23,063 bases of DNA from Oehlia diaphana (Eukaryota > Glomeromycota > Glomeromycetes > Glomerales > Glomeraceae). The position numbers and the translations under genes were made by a program. Shown here in pieces: positions 1 through 9,960 of the stretch (the stretch's first letter is position 1; each line of letters begins with the position of its first letter). Below the pieces are notes generated by a model. The model was not told the DNA's origin. It worked only from the letters and a program-made list of their open reading frames with translations, and searched no databases. The DNA is taken from the NCBI GenBank assembly GCA_003833135.1, contig QZLH01001339.1:2498-25560 (forward strand). The letters run 5' to 3'.

Positions 1-240
1 GTTACTTACGTCAGTTACATGGAAAAATTACTCATGCAAATAATAATTCCTTATAACATGTAACATGTAATCATGATGTGAGTTTTGTCATGAGTATATA
101 TTTAAATAATATATGTCTAGGTCTTCTTTATCTTCATTTTTAGGTCTCTCTGTCTGGGTCTTCTTTCTATTCTTAGGCTCCTTTTCTTAACGTCTTTCTT
201 AAGGTATGTGGGTTGTTGTGTGTAGGTTTGTGTGTGAGTT
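1..240. other. no gene seen; T-rich leader-like DNA
   Basis: No convincing coding sequence is present. The stretch has short repeated words (AACATGTAACATGTAA near 55) and becomes progressively T-rich and then GT-rich before it runs into the pyrimidine tract. It could be a 5' leader of something to the right, but no gene follows that would support this. Confidence 0.3.
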
Positions 241-485
241 TTTGTGTGTATTTCCTTGCTCTTTCTCTTTTGCTTTTCTCTTTCCCTCTCGGTTTCCCCT
301 TTCCCTCTAGTTCTCTCTCATTCTCCCCTTTCCTTTCATTTCCTTATCCACCTCGTTCTCTTCGTTTTCCCTTTCTCTTCGTTTCCCTTTCTCTCTCGTT
401 CTTCCTTTCCCTTCGTTTCCCTTTCCCTCTCATTCTCCCCTTTCCCTTCGTTTCCCCTTTCCCTCTCGTTTTCCCCTTCCCCCTG
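241..485. repeat. polypyrimidine (C/T) minisatellite-like tract
   Basis: About 245 bases are almost entirely C and T on the plus strand. They are interrupted at fairly regular intervals by single G or A bases within words such as TTCGTTTCCCTTTCCC and CTCTCATTCTCCCCTTT, which recur several times between about 350 and 480. Both strands give open frames here only because the tract lacks stop words. The predicted peptides are Ser/Phe/Leu/Pro or Glu/Arg/Lys monotony, so I treat it as low-complexity DNA and not a gene. Confidence 0.8.
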
Positions 486-540
486 ATCAATGTTGCTGCA
501 CCTCAACGTGGTGATCAGGTGACAAGAAGTTTTTAAAGAC

Positions 541-814
541 TTGGCTAAGTCAGCAACAACATAACTAAATAAATAATTTAAGACTATTTGATTTTGAATT
601 ATTGTGCAAAGATTATCCATAATAACAATTCTTAGGGACTAGCACGTTGAAGAAATTCAAATTTATGATTTTCTATGTTTTAAAAAGTCCTTTAAATCAT
701 ATTCCTTTTTTTTCTGTAACGCTATTTTTCGTAATCAATTTTTTTAATGTTGTAATAAATAAAGATCCTGAGTAAATAAACATGACGGACTTTAACGGTT
801 ATCATTTTCCTAGT
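541..814. other. no gene seen between the pyrimidine tract and the first family relic
   Basis: The DNA is AT-rich and without a recognisable coding stretch. If the neighbouring relic was once a full gene on the minus strand, its C-terminal helix and tail should lie here. I cannot find them, so that part was deleted or has decayed. Confidence 0.3.
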
Positions 815-1304
815 AAAATAATTCATTATTCATTATTCCAGGACTTAACAGTAATTGTAACCGGACGAGCAACAATAGTGACAGCATCAAACGTATCAAC
901 AATAGCATCAACGGTGGCATCAGAAGTTGCAAATCAGATGATTGGTTTAATTTTAATTTTTCTAGTTTTTTTAGAAAGAATAAATAGAAAGTTTAAAGCA
1001 ATTGCAACCCTTGGACTGAATGATAACTAAAATAGAAAAATTATTTTAACTACGGTGGAGCAGTTCCTGAAACTGAAGCCCATTTTTTAGTGCACTGTAG
1101 CATTTCCTCCATCTATTGGTGCTGTTATTAGAACAGTTCCTCCATCTTTTAGTGCGATAGTTCCTGGAGCTGTAGCAACTCCTCCATTTTTCGGTGCAGT
1201 GTTTCTGGAGCTCCATCACTTGGAACAAATTGAGTATTTACTTCATTCATAAATTGAAATAAAATTGTTAAAATAATAATGATTAAAATAAAAAATTTCT
1301 TCAT
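815..1304 (-). pseudogene. decayed member of the tandem membrane-protein family with an in-place inversion
   Basis: The ATG at 1304-1302 opens a typical family signal peptide (about 25 residues, MKKFFILI...FMNEVNTQ). It is followed by SDGAP and, after a frameshift, by an outer region of repeated A-P-x-x-G-G words (APKNGG, APIDGG) down to about 1053, with stops. The next expected piece is the membrane segment plus AIATPGL motif. It is present at about 847-1045 but lies on the plus strand (IGLILIFLVF, then KAIATLGLNDN at 995-1027). Beyond it, at about 821-846, minus-strand coding resumes with SPGIMNNELFY, matching SNPGITNNGLYN of the intact gene at 11435. The order is therefore correct but the middle is flipped. 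The tetrad helix and Ser tail are missing. The element is clearly non-functional. Confidence 0.8.
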
Positions 1305-2926
1305 AATTAAAGAAAGTTATTTAAAAAACGACTTAATAGTTATTTGATTAAATTGTATATAAAATTTAAAAATTTGTGTTCAGTGACCAATAAATTTGGT
1401 TGATCGATGATAAAATTTAGGAAATGAACATAGAAGATTAACATTTTAATACAATTGCCGTACGTTATTATATAAATTAGAGTTGTTGTACTTTTAATAT
1501 ACAACATTCATACGAAGTATAACTAATATTAGCCTTTTTTGTTTTGTCGCTCGTAAAAATCTTTTAAGTTTACAACAATACTGAATAGATTTTAAATTCG
1601 CAATCGGCAATCAATTTGCTGCGTAAGTTAAAGATTTTTAAAATTTTTATTTTGTAGTACTAAAAAACAAGATTTCAAAGTCAAGTTATTGTTGTTATCA
1701 AACCTGCATTATAAAAAACATACTCTAATTGGTAACAACACTATGCACCGATCTTAGTATGATTAATTATAATCATTATCATTGTAGACAACAAGAATGA
1801 TTTGGAGATAATAGCAAATAAATCCATAGTATATTTTACTGATCAATAAAAAATTTCCATCGGCCTTAAAATTAACATTTACTTAAACAAACATCATTCT
1901 CTCTAATTAATATTAACTTGCATTACAAAACAACCGTAAACACATCCGCCCGAAATACATATATTTATTACCTCAAATGTTGCGGTATAAGAATTAAAAT
2001 TAACCGCAGGGTGATAACAGAAAATAAACATGAAATTAGTGATAGTTTATACGTTAACGGGTAGAATTTGTTGTATGACATTAAATTTTATTTAAATGTA
2101 CGTTAATAATCACAAGAAATATGATTATTGGCTCTGGAATAAATTCCCAAGCAAATTTTAGTTGGTCCTAAGAAAGATTCGAAAATCTATTAAAAAACTG
2201 GATAGAATTAACGGAGACTTAAGGAACTTACAAAAAACCTTATCCAAACTTCTTCTAACTTACTTCCTCCCTCCTCAATCTTGAGGATATATACAATGAA
2301 AAATTCCAGTGGAAGACTTGACTATGCGTCAACTTGTGCATCGGTTGACTCGTACTTCGGTTGACTGAGTCGACTCAGTCATCCTGCTTACATAATTGAT
2401 GATCATAAATGAAATGTCCTAATAATATAATCTATTGTAACACTAGAAAATCTAACAAATAAAATATACAATATAAAATAATACATAATAAAATAATATA
2501 ATGAAAAATAATAAAATAATTAAACTAACTAATCAGTTCGTAACAATATCATAAATTCTTGTGCAACATCAAGATTAAATTCATTTTTTTAGAAGCTTGC
2601 TAAATCATTTCCATTCCATACCTTTTGTCATTTATTTATTTTCATTCCTTGTAAAGTTTTATTAAATAATTCCTAATATGCAATAAGTTTAGCTATAAAA
2701 TAACATTTAATACAAACAGATAAATAAAATTTCACGTAACTAGCAAACATATAGATACTAGTAATTAAGCTTTACTTATTACACGATTGATATTGATATT
2801 CTTTTATGATAAAGTAAAAAAAACCCTATATTTTATATGCAAATTTCGTCCGCTAAATTTAATTTATTATCGCCGATGGACTAAATTTAGAATGTGACAA
2901 TAAAATATTGTTAATAAAATATTATT
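1305..2926. other. 1.6 kb without a recognisable gene
   Basis: The region is AT-rich with no long open frame and no domain I recognise on either strand. It does not obviously share the conserved upstream block found before the intact family genes. The only ordered feature is a GC-richer patch at about 2300-2385 with a palindrome, listed separately. Confidence 0.35.
2362..2381. repeat. 20-base perfect palindrome in a TTGAC/GTCAA-rich patch
   Basis: The sequence TGACTGAGTC is followed immediately by its own reverse complement, with no spacer. The preceding 60 bases hold repeated TTGACT/GTCAAC words (near 2318, 2328, 2345 and 2362). It could be a binding site for a dimeric protein or the end of a lost element. 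No gene start lies close by. Confidence 0.5.
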
Positions 2927-2993
2927 TTATTTATTATCAATTTTACTACCACTACTATCATCTTCAACATTATTATCTCTGACCAATGATGCT
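2927..2993 (-). pseudogene. C-terminal tail fragment of a family member, truncated by the hAT element
   Basis: The minus strand reads SLVRDNNVEDDSSGSKIDNK followed by a stop at 2929-2927. This is an almost exact match to the tail of the gene at 11435 (SFVKDNNVEDDSSSSTIDN). The match ends at the base where the GCGCA-rich end of the hAT element begins. The rest of the gene, which should lie to the right on the minus strand, is not found after the element's right end near 5653, so it was deleted or rearranged. Confidence 0.8.
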
Positions 2994-5653
2994 GATGTGC
3001 GCTGTGCCGCACACAAAAATTTTACCTATGCGAGCAGTGCGCACAGTTGCGAACAATTGCCGTACAGTGTCAAATCATTTTCTATCACATAATTCACGTT
3101 CACCTCGCAAGTATAAACACCAAATACTGAAAATCACCTCATGAAAAGTGTTTCACAAATTTAAACTAACACCAATTAAAAATGGATTGTTTAGAAAACT
3201 TGCAATTTTCATTCATTTGTTTCATAACAATGAAAAAATATTTTTCATCTGTTGAAACACATCCACCGCAAAAGGTAAAAATAAACAGTGTGAACCTTCT
3301 GGTGAAGCTTCATCAAGTGAAAAGCCAGACTCATCAATACCATCTGGTAAAATGTTAAAAATAGAAGTAATCTTGACTCAAAATGGATGGATAATGGAAA
3401 TGATGCTGGAACATTATTCATGTTTTGTAAGTGGTATCAATGAACTTGCGAAAGGAAAGAATAACAAAGTATTGGTCGGCATCATAACCATCATGAGCAT
3501 AAAGAAGTTGAAGCAAGACGAAATCAAAATATAATAAGGATTGAATTTTTAAATCAATTAGATACTAATAATAATCAAAATTATAACGCAAATGCAGTGC
3601 ATATATTTCATGGCAAAAAAATACTTAGAATTATCAATTAATAGATTTCCATAGAAAAAATTCTGATATTATGAAACTTTATAATACTCCCGAAGCCTTA
3701 CAATTACCATCACTTCTTATAAAAGATTCACCATCAGAATCAAATGATTATGGCTCTCACTTCTCAAATACATCTGCAAAAGAAATTGAAGAAGCAATTG
3801 TATATGTAATCGAAAAAGCATTATGTGAAGAAATAAGAAATTCGAATAATTGGAGTATCATGATCGATGAAACGAATTCTATTACGGATGAAAACATTTA
3901 GCTATTGTATCTCGGCATATCTCTCATAATGTACCAGTTACACGATATTTAGGAATGGTTAATTTGGAATTACATTAAATTTGAAGAATTTTATTATTGC
4001 TAAGGGGTTAAATATTACATTTTGGGAGCCACTTTGATTGGCACAAAAACAGGTGTTGTTAAACGATTTGAAAAAATTAATCCTTTTATTACATCTGTGC
4101 ATTGTATTGCACATAGATTACATTTGGCTGGCAAAGATGCAGCCAAACATATCTCTTATTTTAACCATTACGAAACTTGTATTAAAAGATTATATAACTA
4201 TTTTTTCAGATTCTTTTCGATGTATGCAAAATTTAAAGATGATACAGGAGACGTTAGAAGTCCCTCAATTAGCTATTCTTAATATAATTAATACAAGATG
4301 CTATCAATGTCGAATAGTGTAAAGAATTTACACCAGATATTGGATTCGGTGATTGATGCATTACGTTACGATGTTGAATTTGATTAAAAAAACCATTTAG
4401 CCAAGAATTTACTTGATGAGTTAGACTGGGAATTTGTATCTCTACAAAATATCTTGCAGATTTAATGTTTATATTGACGAAATTAATTAATGTATTTCAG
4501 AAAGAATTCGTAAGTTTTTGCAGATATAAAAATTCATCTGGATACAACATATGATGCGATAACAGCTCAATTTATTGGATTTGATGGATCTACTCCCTCA
4601 TATGGCACTCATTTACAAAAATTTATGCAAGATTATAATATTTTGCCAGAAAATTTACCTTCATTTATTAAAAGTTTTTCTGAAGCAATAATTGATAGCA
4701 TAAAATCAAGATTCCCTCTATCTGATTTGTATCATTCTTTTCCCCCAAATTATTACCTATAAAAGAAAGTGAACTAGGAAATTATGGTAATGATGATATC
4801 AAAAAACTTTCTGATTATTATGGAGTAGATAAGATGGACGATGAGGAAAAAATAACTAATAGTGATAATATAAAGCAAGAATGGGGGTAACGAAATATTG
4901 TATAAATAAATTAAAGGTCGAGATGCAGCAGGAGGATGGGAATATGTATCCAGACTTTTCAAACAAGTTTCCAAATATTTCTAAATTAATTAAAATTTGG
5001 TTAATTGTTCTCTTATCCAATGCGCAAGTTGAAAGAATATTTTCTCAGCACAAACTTACTAAAACCCGGTTAAGAAACAGAATGAATATTGAATCATTAA
5101 ACAAACATTTAAATTTAATGATATTACTAAATGGATCTGACGATTTTCGCAGGTTTGAGGCATACGATTATTGGGCAATGAAAGTACGTCGGATCAAATT
5201 AATGAAAAATATAATGAAAAATCGTAATTATCAAACTTCTTTATTTGTAATTTTTTCTTTTTTTTTACGCTTTTTTTTGTGATCTCGTATAAACTATAAC
5301 ATATTTTACAGGAAAATAAGATTTTGGATTGATTTTTGGGGTGAAATTTAATTTGATTTCTATAAATATTACCAAATTCATAATTCAAATAAAATGAATT
5401 TTAATAAAATTTTAATGCCACACAGTAATTTTTTTATGATTTGGCGCAAATGTGTCACCGCGGAGCAGCTGTGCGCAGTTTTTTCATATAATTTTACAAA
5501 TTGTGCGTCACAAAATCTGATAAATATAAAATTTCTTTTTTTTAAAACCCAGTGCCGCACACATGCTTTACTATGATTAAGCGCAAATGTGTCACAGCGG
5601 AGTAGCCGCGCACAGTTTATTACACGTTGTGCGCCGCCCGCACAGTGATTTTT
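2994..5653 (+). mobile_element. decayed hAT-superfamily DNA transposon
   Basis: The boundaries are set by GC-rich, GCGCA/TGCGC-rich termini in otherwise AT-rich DNA. The left end is about 2994-3075 (CTGTGCCGCACAC, AGTGCGCACAG). The right end is about 5445-5653 and contains two diverged copies of a roughly 85-base module. Between them lies a plus-strand transposase broken by frameshifts and stops. The exact inverted repeats and the 8-base target duplication expected of hAT elements are too degraded to assign, so the ends are approximate. The left end sits in the coding tail of a family member. Confidence 0.75.
3230..5210 (+). pseudogene. hAT transposase with many frameshifts
   Basis: Coding pieces recur in hAT order. 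The N-terminal MKKYFSSVETHPP lies at 3230. A middle region at 3600-3900 contains WSIMIDETNSITDEN, with the first catalytic Asp. At 3895-3980 LAIVSRHISHNVPVTRYLG reads on after a frameshift. At 4025-4330 GTKTGVVKRF and HCIAHRLHLAGKDAAKHI carry the conserved Cys/His insertion motif. At 4315-4760 SVKNLHQILDSVIDAL and YDAITAQFIGFDG follow. The C-terminal dimerisation segment at about 5010-5110 contains SNAQVERIFSQHKLTKTR, whose ERIFS Glu fits the last catalytic residue. The stretch that should hold the second Asp (before GTKTG) is damaged. No BED zinc finger is seen. The element cannot move by itself. Confidence 0.85.
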
Positions 5654-5660
5654 TGATAAA
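5445..5660 (+). repeat. duplicated terminal module at the right end of the hAT element
   Basis: Two copies start with GCGCAAATGTGTCAC, at about 5445 and 5582, and continue through GCGGAG(C/T)AG, GCGCA/GCACAG, TTGTGCG and TTTTGATAAA/CTGATAAATATAAA. Between them lies CAGTGCCGCACAC (5550-5562), which resembles the left tip of the element. Such GCGCA clusters look like subterminal transposase-binding sites. Alternatively the second copy is the end of a nested relative. Confidence 0.65.
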
Positions 5661-5689
5661 AAATAAACATGGGTGGAGTGCTACTCATT

Positions 5690-7058
5690 TAACACTATTC
5701 TTGTGATAGAAAGATAGATAATTCTCCGATTATTATCAATGGTGGTTAATCCGCAAACCATCAATGTTAATGAATCTAAAAAAAAGAAACAAGTGAGTAC
5801 TATTAAATTAAACAACATGAATGGTTGGGCAGCAAAACCTTGACACACAATTTATATGTTGAAAACAGAGATAGACGTTCACAGTAAGCAGTCTAAGACC
5901 GCATAACTGTGGCCACGATGAGCTTCTAGAGCTCTGAAACCAAGGGAAATAAATCCATGACAAGATATCACAGTGTTAGAGGCTGATAATTTGTTCCTCC
6001 TTCAGAACAATAGACCTCACATGACCCGTGAGGAAGGTGCATAATTATTCCCGCTGTAAATGAATAGAATAATAGTCCCCACATCTTGTCATGCTATGGT
6101 GGTCTAGATTTTCCTTCTCAAACAGCATGAAATTTAAAGAAATAGTACCTTAATTAAAACTGAACATTATGATTCTTAAAGTCCAACCATAAAAAGATTT
6201 TCAAAGCTAAAAGATGGTGAGATCTTTTGTTCGCCATCCCTTACTTCCTCCACTTGTTCTTAATTTCACTGTTGCCTGGGGAGAGTTGCATAGCATAAAA
6301 GGTTCAGGCTTGGAACGTTAGTTGGGTAAGTTGTCTGAAGTAGGACGCGACATACTTTTTGCTTTAATATTATAAAGTATTTCAAAATTTTTTAATAGAG
6401 AAATGCGCTACTGATCTACTGGTCCTTTTATAAAAAAAAAACAAGTATAAACAAGTATAAAACGCGAAACGCGTTAAGTAACGCGTTATCAAAATAAATT
6501 TAATGGATTCATGGGAGTCATGCGCCGCACCACAGCCTTACCACGTGATACGCCATTCGCATAGATACTGACTTTACTCCTTCCGAACAAACTTAGGATT
6601 CTTTAAATATCTACGACCACTGTTTCTGTCAGTGGGCTTCTACAGGCAAATCATTCGAAGGACCAACAATTGTAACCTTAGAAGCGCAAGTATCTATTTT
6701 TTATTTTTTTATTATACCCAAAAAGTTGTGAACAACAATAATAGGAATAATTTGAAATTAACATACACGAACTAATTGTGTTATTGCTATTAGGATTATA
6801 TTCAATACCAGCAGGATGACACCCGTGAGTTTTTCAACATATATAAGGAATAAAAATAATAAACAAATGAGAGGTATCATTCGTACGAAATATTACAATT
6901 TTCTTTTATACAAATTAAATTGCTGTTCATTTAGTAAGTAACATTTCAAATATCTGATACATTAAATAATTAAATAAAATAGTAACTTTCTATATTATGC
7001 ATTGTGTTATACAATAAATAGTATTTCATATTATGTAAATATTAAATACCGAAAAAAA
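5690..7058. other. 1.4 kb unidentified block, partly GC-richer, probably repeat-derived
   Basis: No continuous frame is convincing. From about 5810 to 6360 the base composition is noticeably less AT-rich than the surroundings, and an 11-base inverted repeat (CATGACAAGAT at 5956-5966, ATCTTGTCATG at 6083-6093) is visible. A short plus-strand start at 5740 (MVVNPQTINVNES...KKKKQ) ends at a good 5' splice-like GTGAGT, but no second exon is recognised. At about 6470-6500 there are three ACGCGT/ACGCGA words. A GC-rich piece at 6520-6565 (TGCGCCGCACCACAG) resembles the hAT ends. I suspect a dispersed repeat but cannot name it. Confidence 0.35.
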
Positions 7059-7631
7059 TTAGTTAATACAAGATGTAACAGGACTTGGAGGATGAACAGG
7101 TTTCTCATTTTCTTTACGATTACGTTTTGATTGACAAGACTGTACATGTCTTGATATGATCGTTCGCTCCATATAACAACAATATCCTTCCCATTATTCA
7201 TTCAATAATTTGATAGACACAGCAGTTTTCCTCTTGGAATTAAGTGAAAATGTAATGTTAATTTAGAGCTTAGAACCGGTCCAATGTCCATGTCGAGTGA
7301 AGCTCTTCGTATATCCATTAATTGGACAATTAAAAGGTTTTTGCCATGAAGATTCAGGATGTGAAGTTGCGTTATGATGAGTTCTTTTATGTCTCGTCAA
7401 TTGATCGGATCTGGAGAATCTTTTGGAACATTCATTCCAAGTACATTTATGGGGTTTTTCTCCAGTGTGAGTTCGGATATGTAGGTTTAAATGTTCCAGT
7501 CTGTTGAATTCACGAGTGCAAACTTAGCATTTATGAGTTTTAGGGTTTCGGGATTTTGTTGGAGTCCTATTATTTTGATCGCCTACTTTCGACGCGATTT
7601 TTTCATCTGTTTTAGCGAGGTCGTTAGACAT
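7059..7631 (-). pseudogene. C2H2 zinc-finger protein of CreA/Mig1 type, interrupted by stops
   Basis: The ATG at 7631-7629 starts MSNDLAKTDEK and leads to KTHKC, then an in-frame TAA (7526-7524), then [27 protein letters not shown] and [16 protein letters not shown]. These are two classical C2H2 fingers joined by the TGEKPHKC linker. The stop falls exactly between the two zinc cysteines of finger 1. The frame then runs through [18 protein letters not shown] to a stop at 7265-7263. Further down, after more stops, a weaker finger-like piece (YCCYMERTIISRHVQSC) and a basic tail (SKRNRKENEKPVHPPS) end at 7061-7059. The residues resemble fungal carbon-repression and stress regulators, where such proteins bind GC-rich promoter boxes. 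The close spacing of intact motifs suggests recent decay. Confidence 0.8.
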
Positions 7632-8206
7632 TACGAAAGGATTCGATGGAAGAAAAAGAGGGTAAATAATTAATAAAGTGATGTTTTAAAAAAATTTGGT
7701 AAATTTATATAAAAAAAAAAATTTATTTATTTATATTTATTATTGTAACTCACAATTAGTTTATATATTATTGTTATAGTTATACATCTGATTATCGTCG
7801 GTGAACTGTTTGTCGGTAAAAATAATTGTAAATCATCATTGAATCTTGGCAATAGTCATATGCTTTAGATTGATTGGCAAGATTTTCCCATGGAAAAAAA
7901 AATAATTCCATTATAAATATATATATCGGTAAATATTGTCGGATTCAAGTAACATGTCATTTGACTATAATAATTTATTATAGTATGTTCGACTAGCATA
8001 TGATTACGCAAATCCGCCGTTAAATAGATAAAGAATTATATTTAGTCAAATTGGAACAATAAATAAAAAAATAAAATTTTATTATATGAACGATGTAGAT
8101 CATTATATTGTAATGCATAGTCTAATAGTGAGTGTTATTGTATTTATGCCGGATTTTCTTTTGACGTTTACGCTACTATTACTATTGTACAACCCTAGCC
8201 ATGGCG
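7632..8206. other. no gene seen upstream of the zinc-finger relic
   Basis: The stretch is AT-rich with poly-A/T runs near 7690 and 7715. It may hold the former promoter of the zinc-finger gene, which starts leftwards at 7631, but I see no clear core element. Small frames here lack any recognisable motif. Confidence 0.3.
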
Positions 8207-8414
8207 AAAAAAAGGGACTGACACGTGACTGCATTTTATTCATCACAACCGTCACACCCCACCGCGTTTCCACTTTTTATATTTATCTGAGGGACAGTTT
8301 TTTCGAGTAGGTAAAAACTTATTCGTCATCCTTTATCCGTCACTGTCTATTTTCACGTGTTAGTGCATAACGCCGTAATGCGGGCTAAAAGTCATGTGTC
8401 AGTCACTTTTTTTT
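8207..8414. mobile_element. 208-base MITE-like element with 24-base inverted ends
   Basis: The left end (8207-8230) reads A7 then GGGACTGACACGTGACT. The right end (8390-8414), read in reverse complement, is A8 then GTGACTGACACATGACT. The arms agree in about 22 of 24 positions. The interior is non-coding and GC-richer than its flanks. I cannot define a target-site duplication, so the superfamily is open. The short frame running through it has no recognisable motif. Confidence 0.55.
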
Positions 8415-8764
8415 GCTATATTATTACTATTGTTTATGACGCTATTTGTTTCTATTAGTGCATGTCTGACGCTTCCTTTTTGAAACTTTTACTATACCTT
8501 CCAATCCAACCTTTGATAGTTTTTATTGTTGGTATTTCTTTCAAAACAAGTTCACCTTCTGTAATCCATTTACTTATAATAAAGGTTATCATAGAAAATT
8601 GGTCCTTTACTAATGATTTTTACCTTACTTTTTTCTTAAATTCTATTGGTTAATTAGCTAAAAAGGATAAAATTTCCTTTTATAGTAGAATCTGCAAAGA
8701 ATTTTATATATGATTTTTACCTTAGGCCTGGAGGTGACTATCTTATAAGGAGTGATATAGAGAT

Positions 8765-8980
8765 GAGTGGTGTAGGGTCGAGTACCTGTGTGATGTATGG
8801 TCCCCTATATATGTGACAGTTTACACAGGTGATAAGTAACACAACGGCCAAACACGTGATTTTGTGTGGGCCGAAATGCTATTCATCACTTGTGTATGCT
8901 TCACACACATTATTTTACATATAGTTACACACTGCTAAATATCACCATACACCACACAGGTGGTCGACCCTACACCACTG
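8765..8980. mobile_element. 216-base hAT-type MITE with about 35-base inverted ends
   Basis: The left end reads (G)AGTGGTGTAGGGTCGA, then ACCTGTGTG and TGTATGGT. The reverse complement of the right end reads CAGTGGTGTAGGGTCGA, then ACCTGTGTGG and TGTATGGTG. These are near-perfect terminal inverted repeats beginning CAGTGG, as in many hAT non-autonomous elements. The adjoining 8-mers (ATAGAGAT, ATATTCAT) match at 5 of 8 positions and could be a worn target duplication. Alternatively, the identical palindromic 8-mer CTTATAAG at 8742-8749 and 8996-9003 may be the true duplication, which would make the element about 246 bases. The interior is non-coding. Confidence 0.75.
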
Positions 8981-9003
8981 ATATTCATCTTACCGCTTAT
9001 AAG

Positions 9004-9960
9004 TAAATGGGATTCTCATTAACCTTAACTGTAAAGGTTATTATGATGTTATCATCAAAGACTTTTTTTTAAACCAAAAATGAAACATACATAATAGAGA
9101 TGATGATAAAGTAAAAGGTTGAGATCATATAATTCTAAATTATAATTTAGAGTAAGTAAAACTGATATTTTAAGAGCATTAAAGAATTATGATTAGCAAT
9201 GTGTGTAATGAAATATAAGTAAATCCATATGTACCATTATCATAGACCAATATTATTATTAAATACTGGCGATGGAAAACATTGCTCTGATTTCATATAG
9301 TTCTTTAATATATTTTCAAGAATTACTAATTGATCATAAATTGAACATTAAATTATGGTATTTATTTATAATTTTTTTGCAAACTTTTAATTAGAAATAT
9401 AATAAATAAATGAATGAGTAAATAGATACATTTCACTAAGTTCAATCAAATAAGAAATAACCTAATTTAAAGTTAATAAGAAATACATGATTAACATGAG
9501 TTAGATATATATTAAACATAAAACTATTAATGAATGAATATTAAAGTTAATAGTCTAAATCACTGGTAGATCTGTAGATGTCTTAACAATGTATTTTCCT
9601 ATATCATCATCTTATCTTTACCCTAATAAATAGTGCGTTAATACAAAGTTCTGGCATAAACCTTTTTAATTTATATTTTGAACTGGGTGTTGCAAGCAAA
9701 TTCAATGATAAAATCAGATTTTTGCTTATACTGTATAACTAAAGTAGGCGAATATTACATAGTTTTATTAACACAATTGATAAGTGATAGCTAAAGTAGA
9801 GTAAAAAAAAAAGATGTAAACTAATTATAAAAAGTTCATATAAAGCTTATTTATGATGTTTATAATTAATAAAGATTTTGCTCATAATTCAGTTTTGTAA
9901 CCAATATATAATTCCAAATTTGAATCATAAAAAAAAATCTGAGCAAATGATGGTTATTGA
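9004..9960. other. about 950 bases without a recognisable gene
   Basis: The DNA is strongly AT-rich, with poly-A runs and no long frame. I see no repeat longer than chance words and no similarity to the family genes or to the Helitron relic that begins to the right. Confidence 0.3.

Noticed and set aside
213..620. Three open frames in and around the pyrimidine tract
   Set aside because: They consist of low-complexity Ser/Phe/Pro or Glu/Arg/Lys strings caused by the C/T tract.
5194..5576. Short frames over the right end of the hAT element on both strands
   Set aside because: They overlap terminal repeat modules and AT-rich DNA, and none carries transposase motifs except the end of the real transposase frame.
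7491..7673. Plus-strand frame opposite the zinc-finger relic
   Set aside because: The minus strand holds clear C2H2 fingers, so this is the shadow.
8086..8653. Two short plus-strand frames around the 208-base element
   Set aside because: They are hydrophobic by AT/T-rich composition, one crosses the inverted-repeat element, and no start context or homologue is recognisable.
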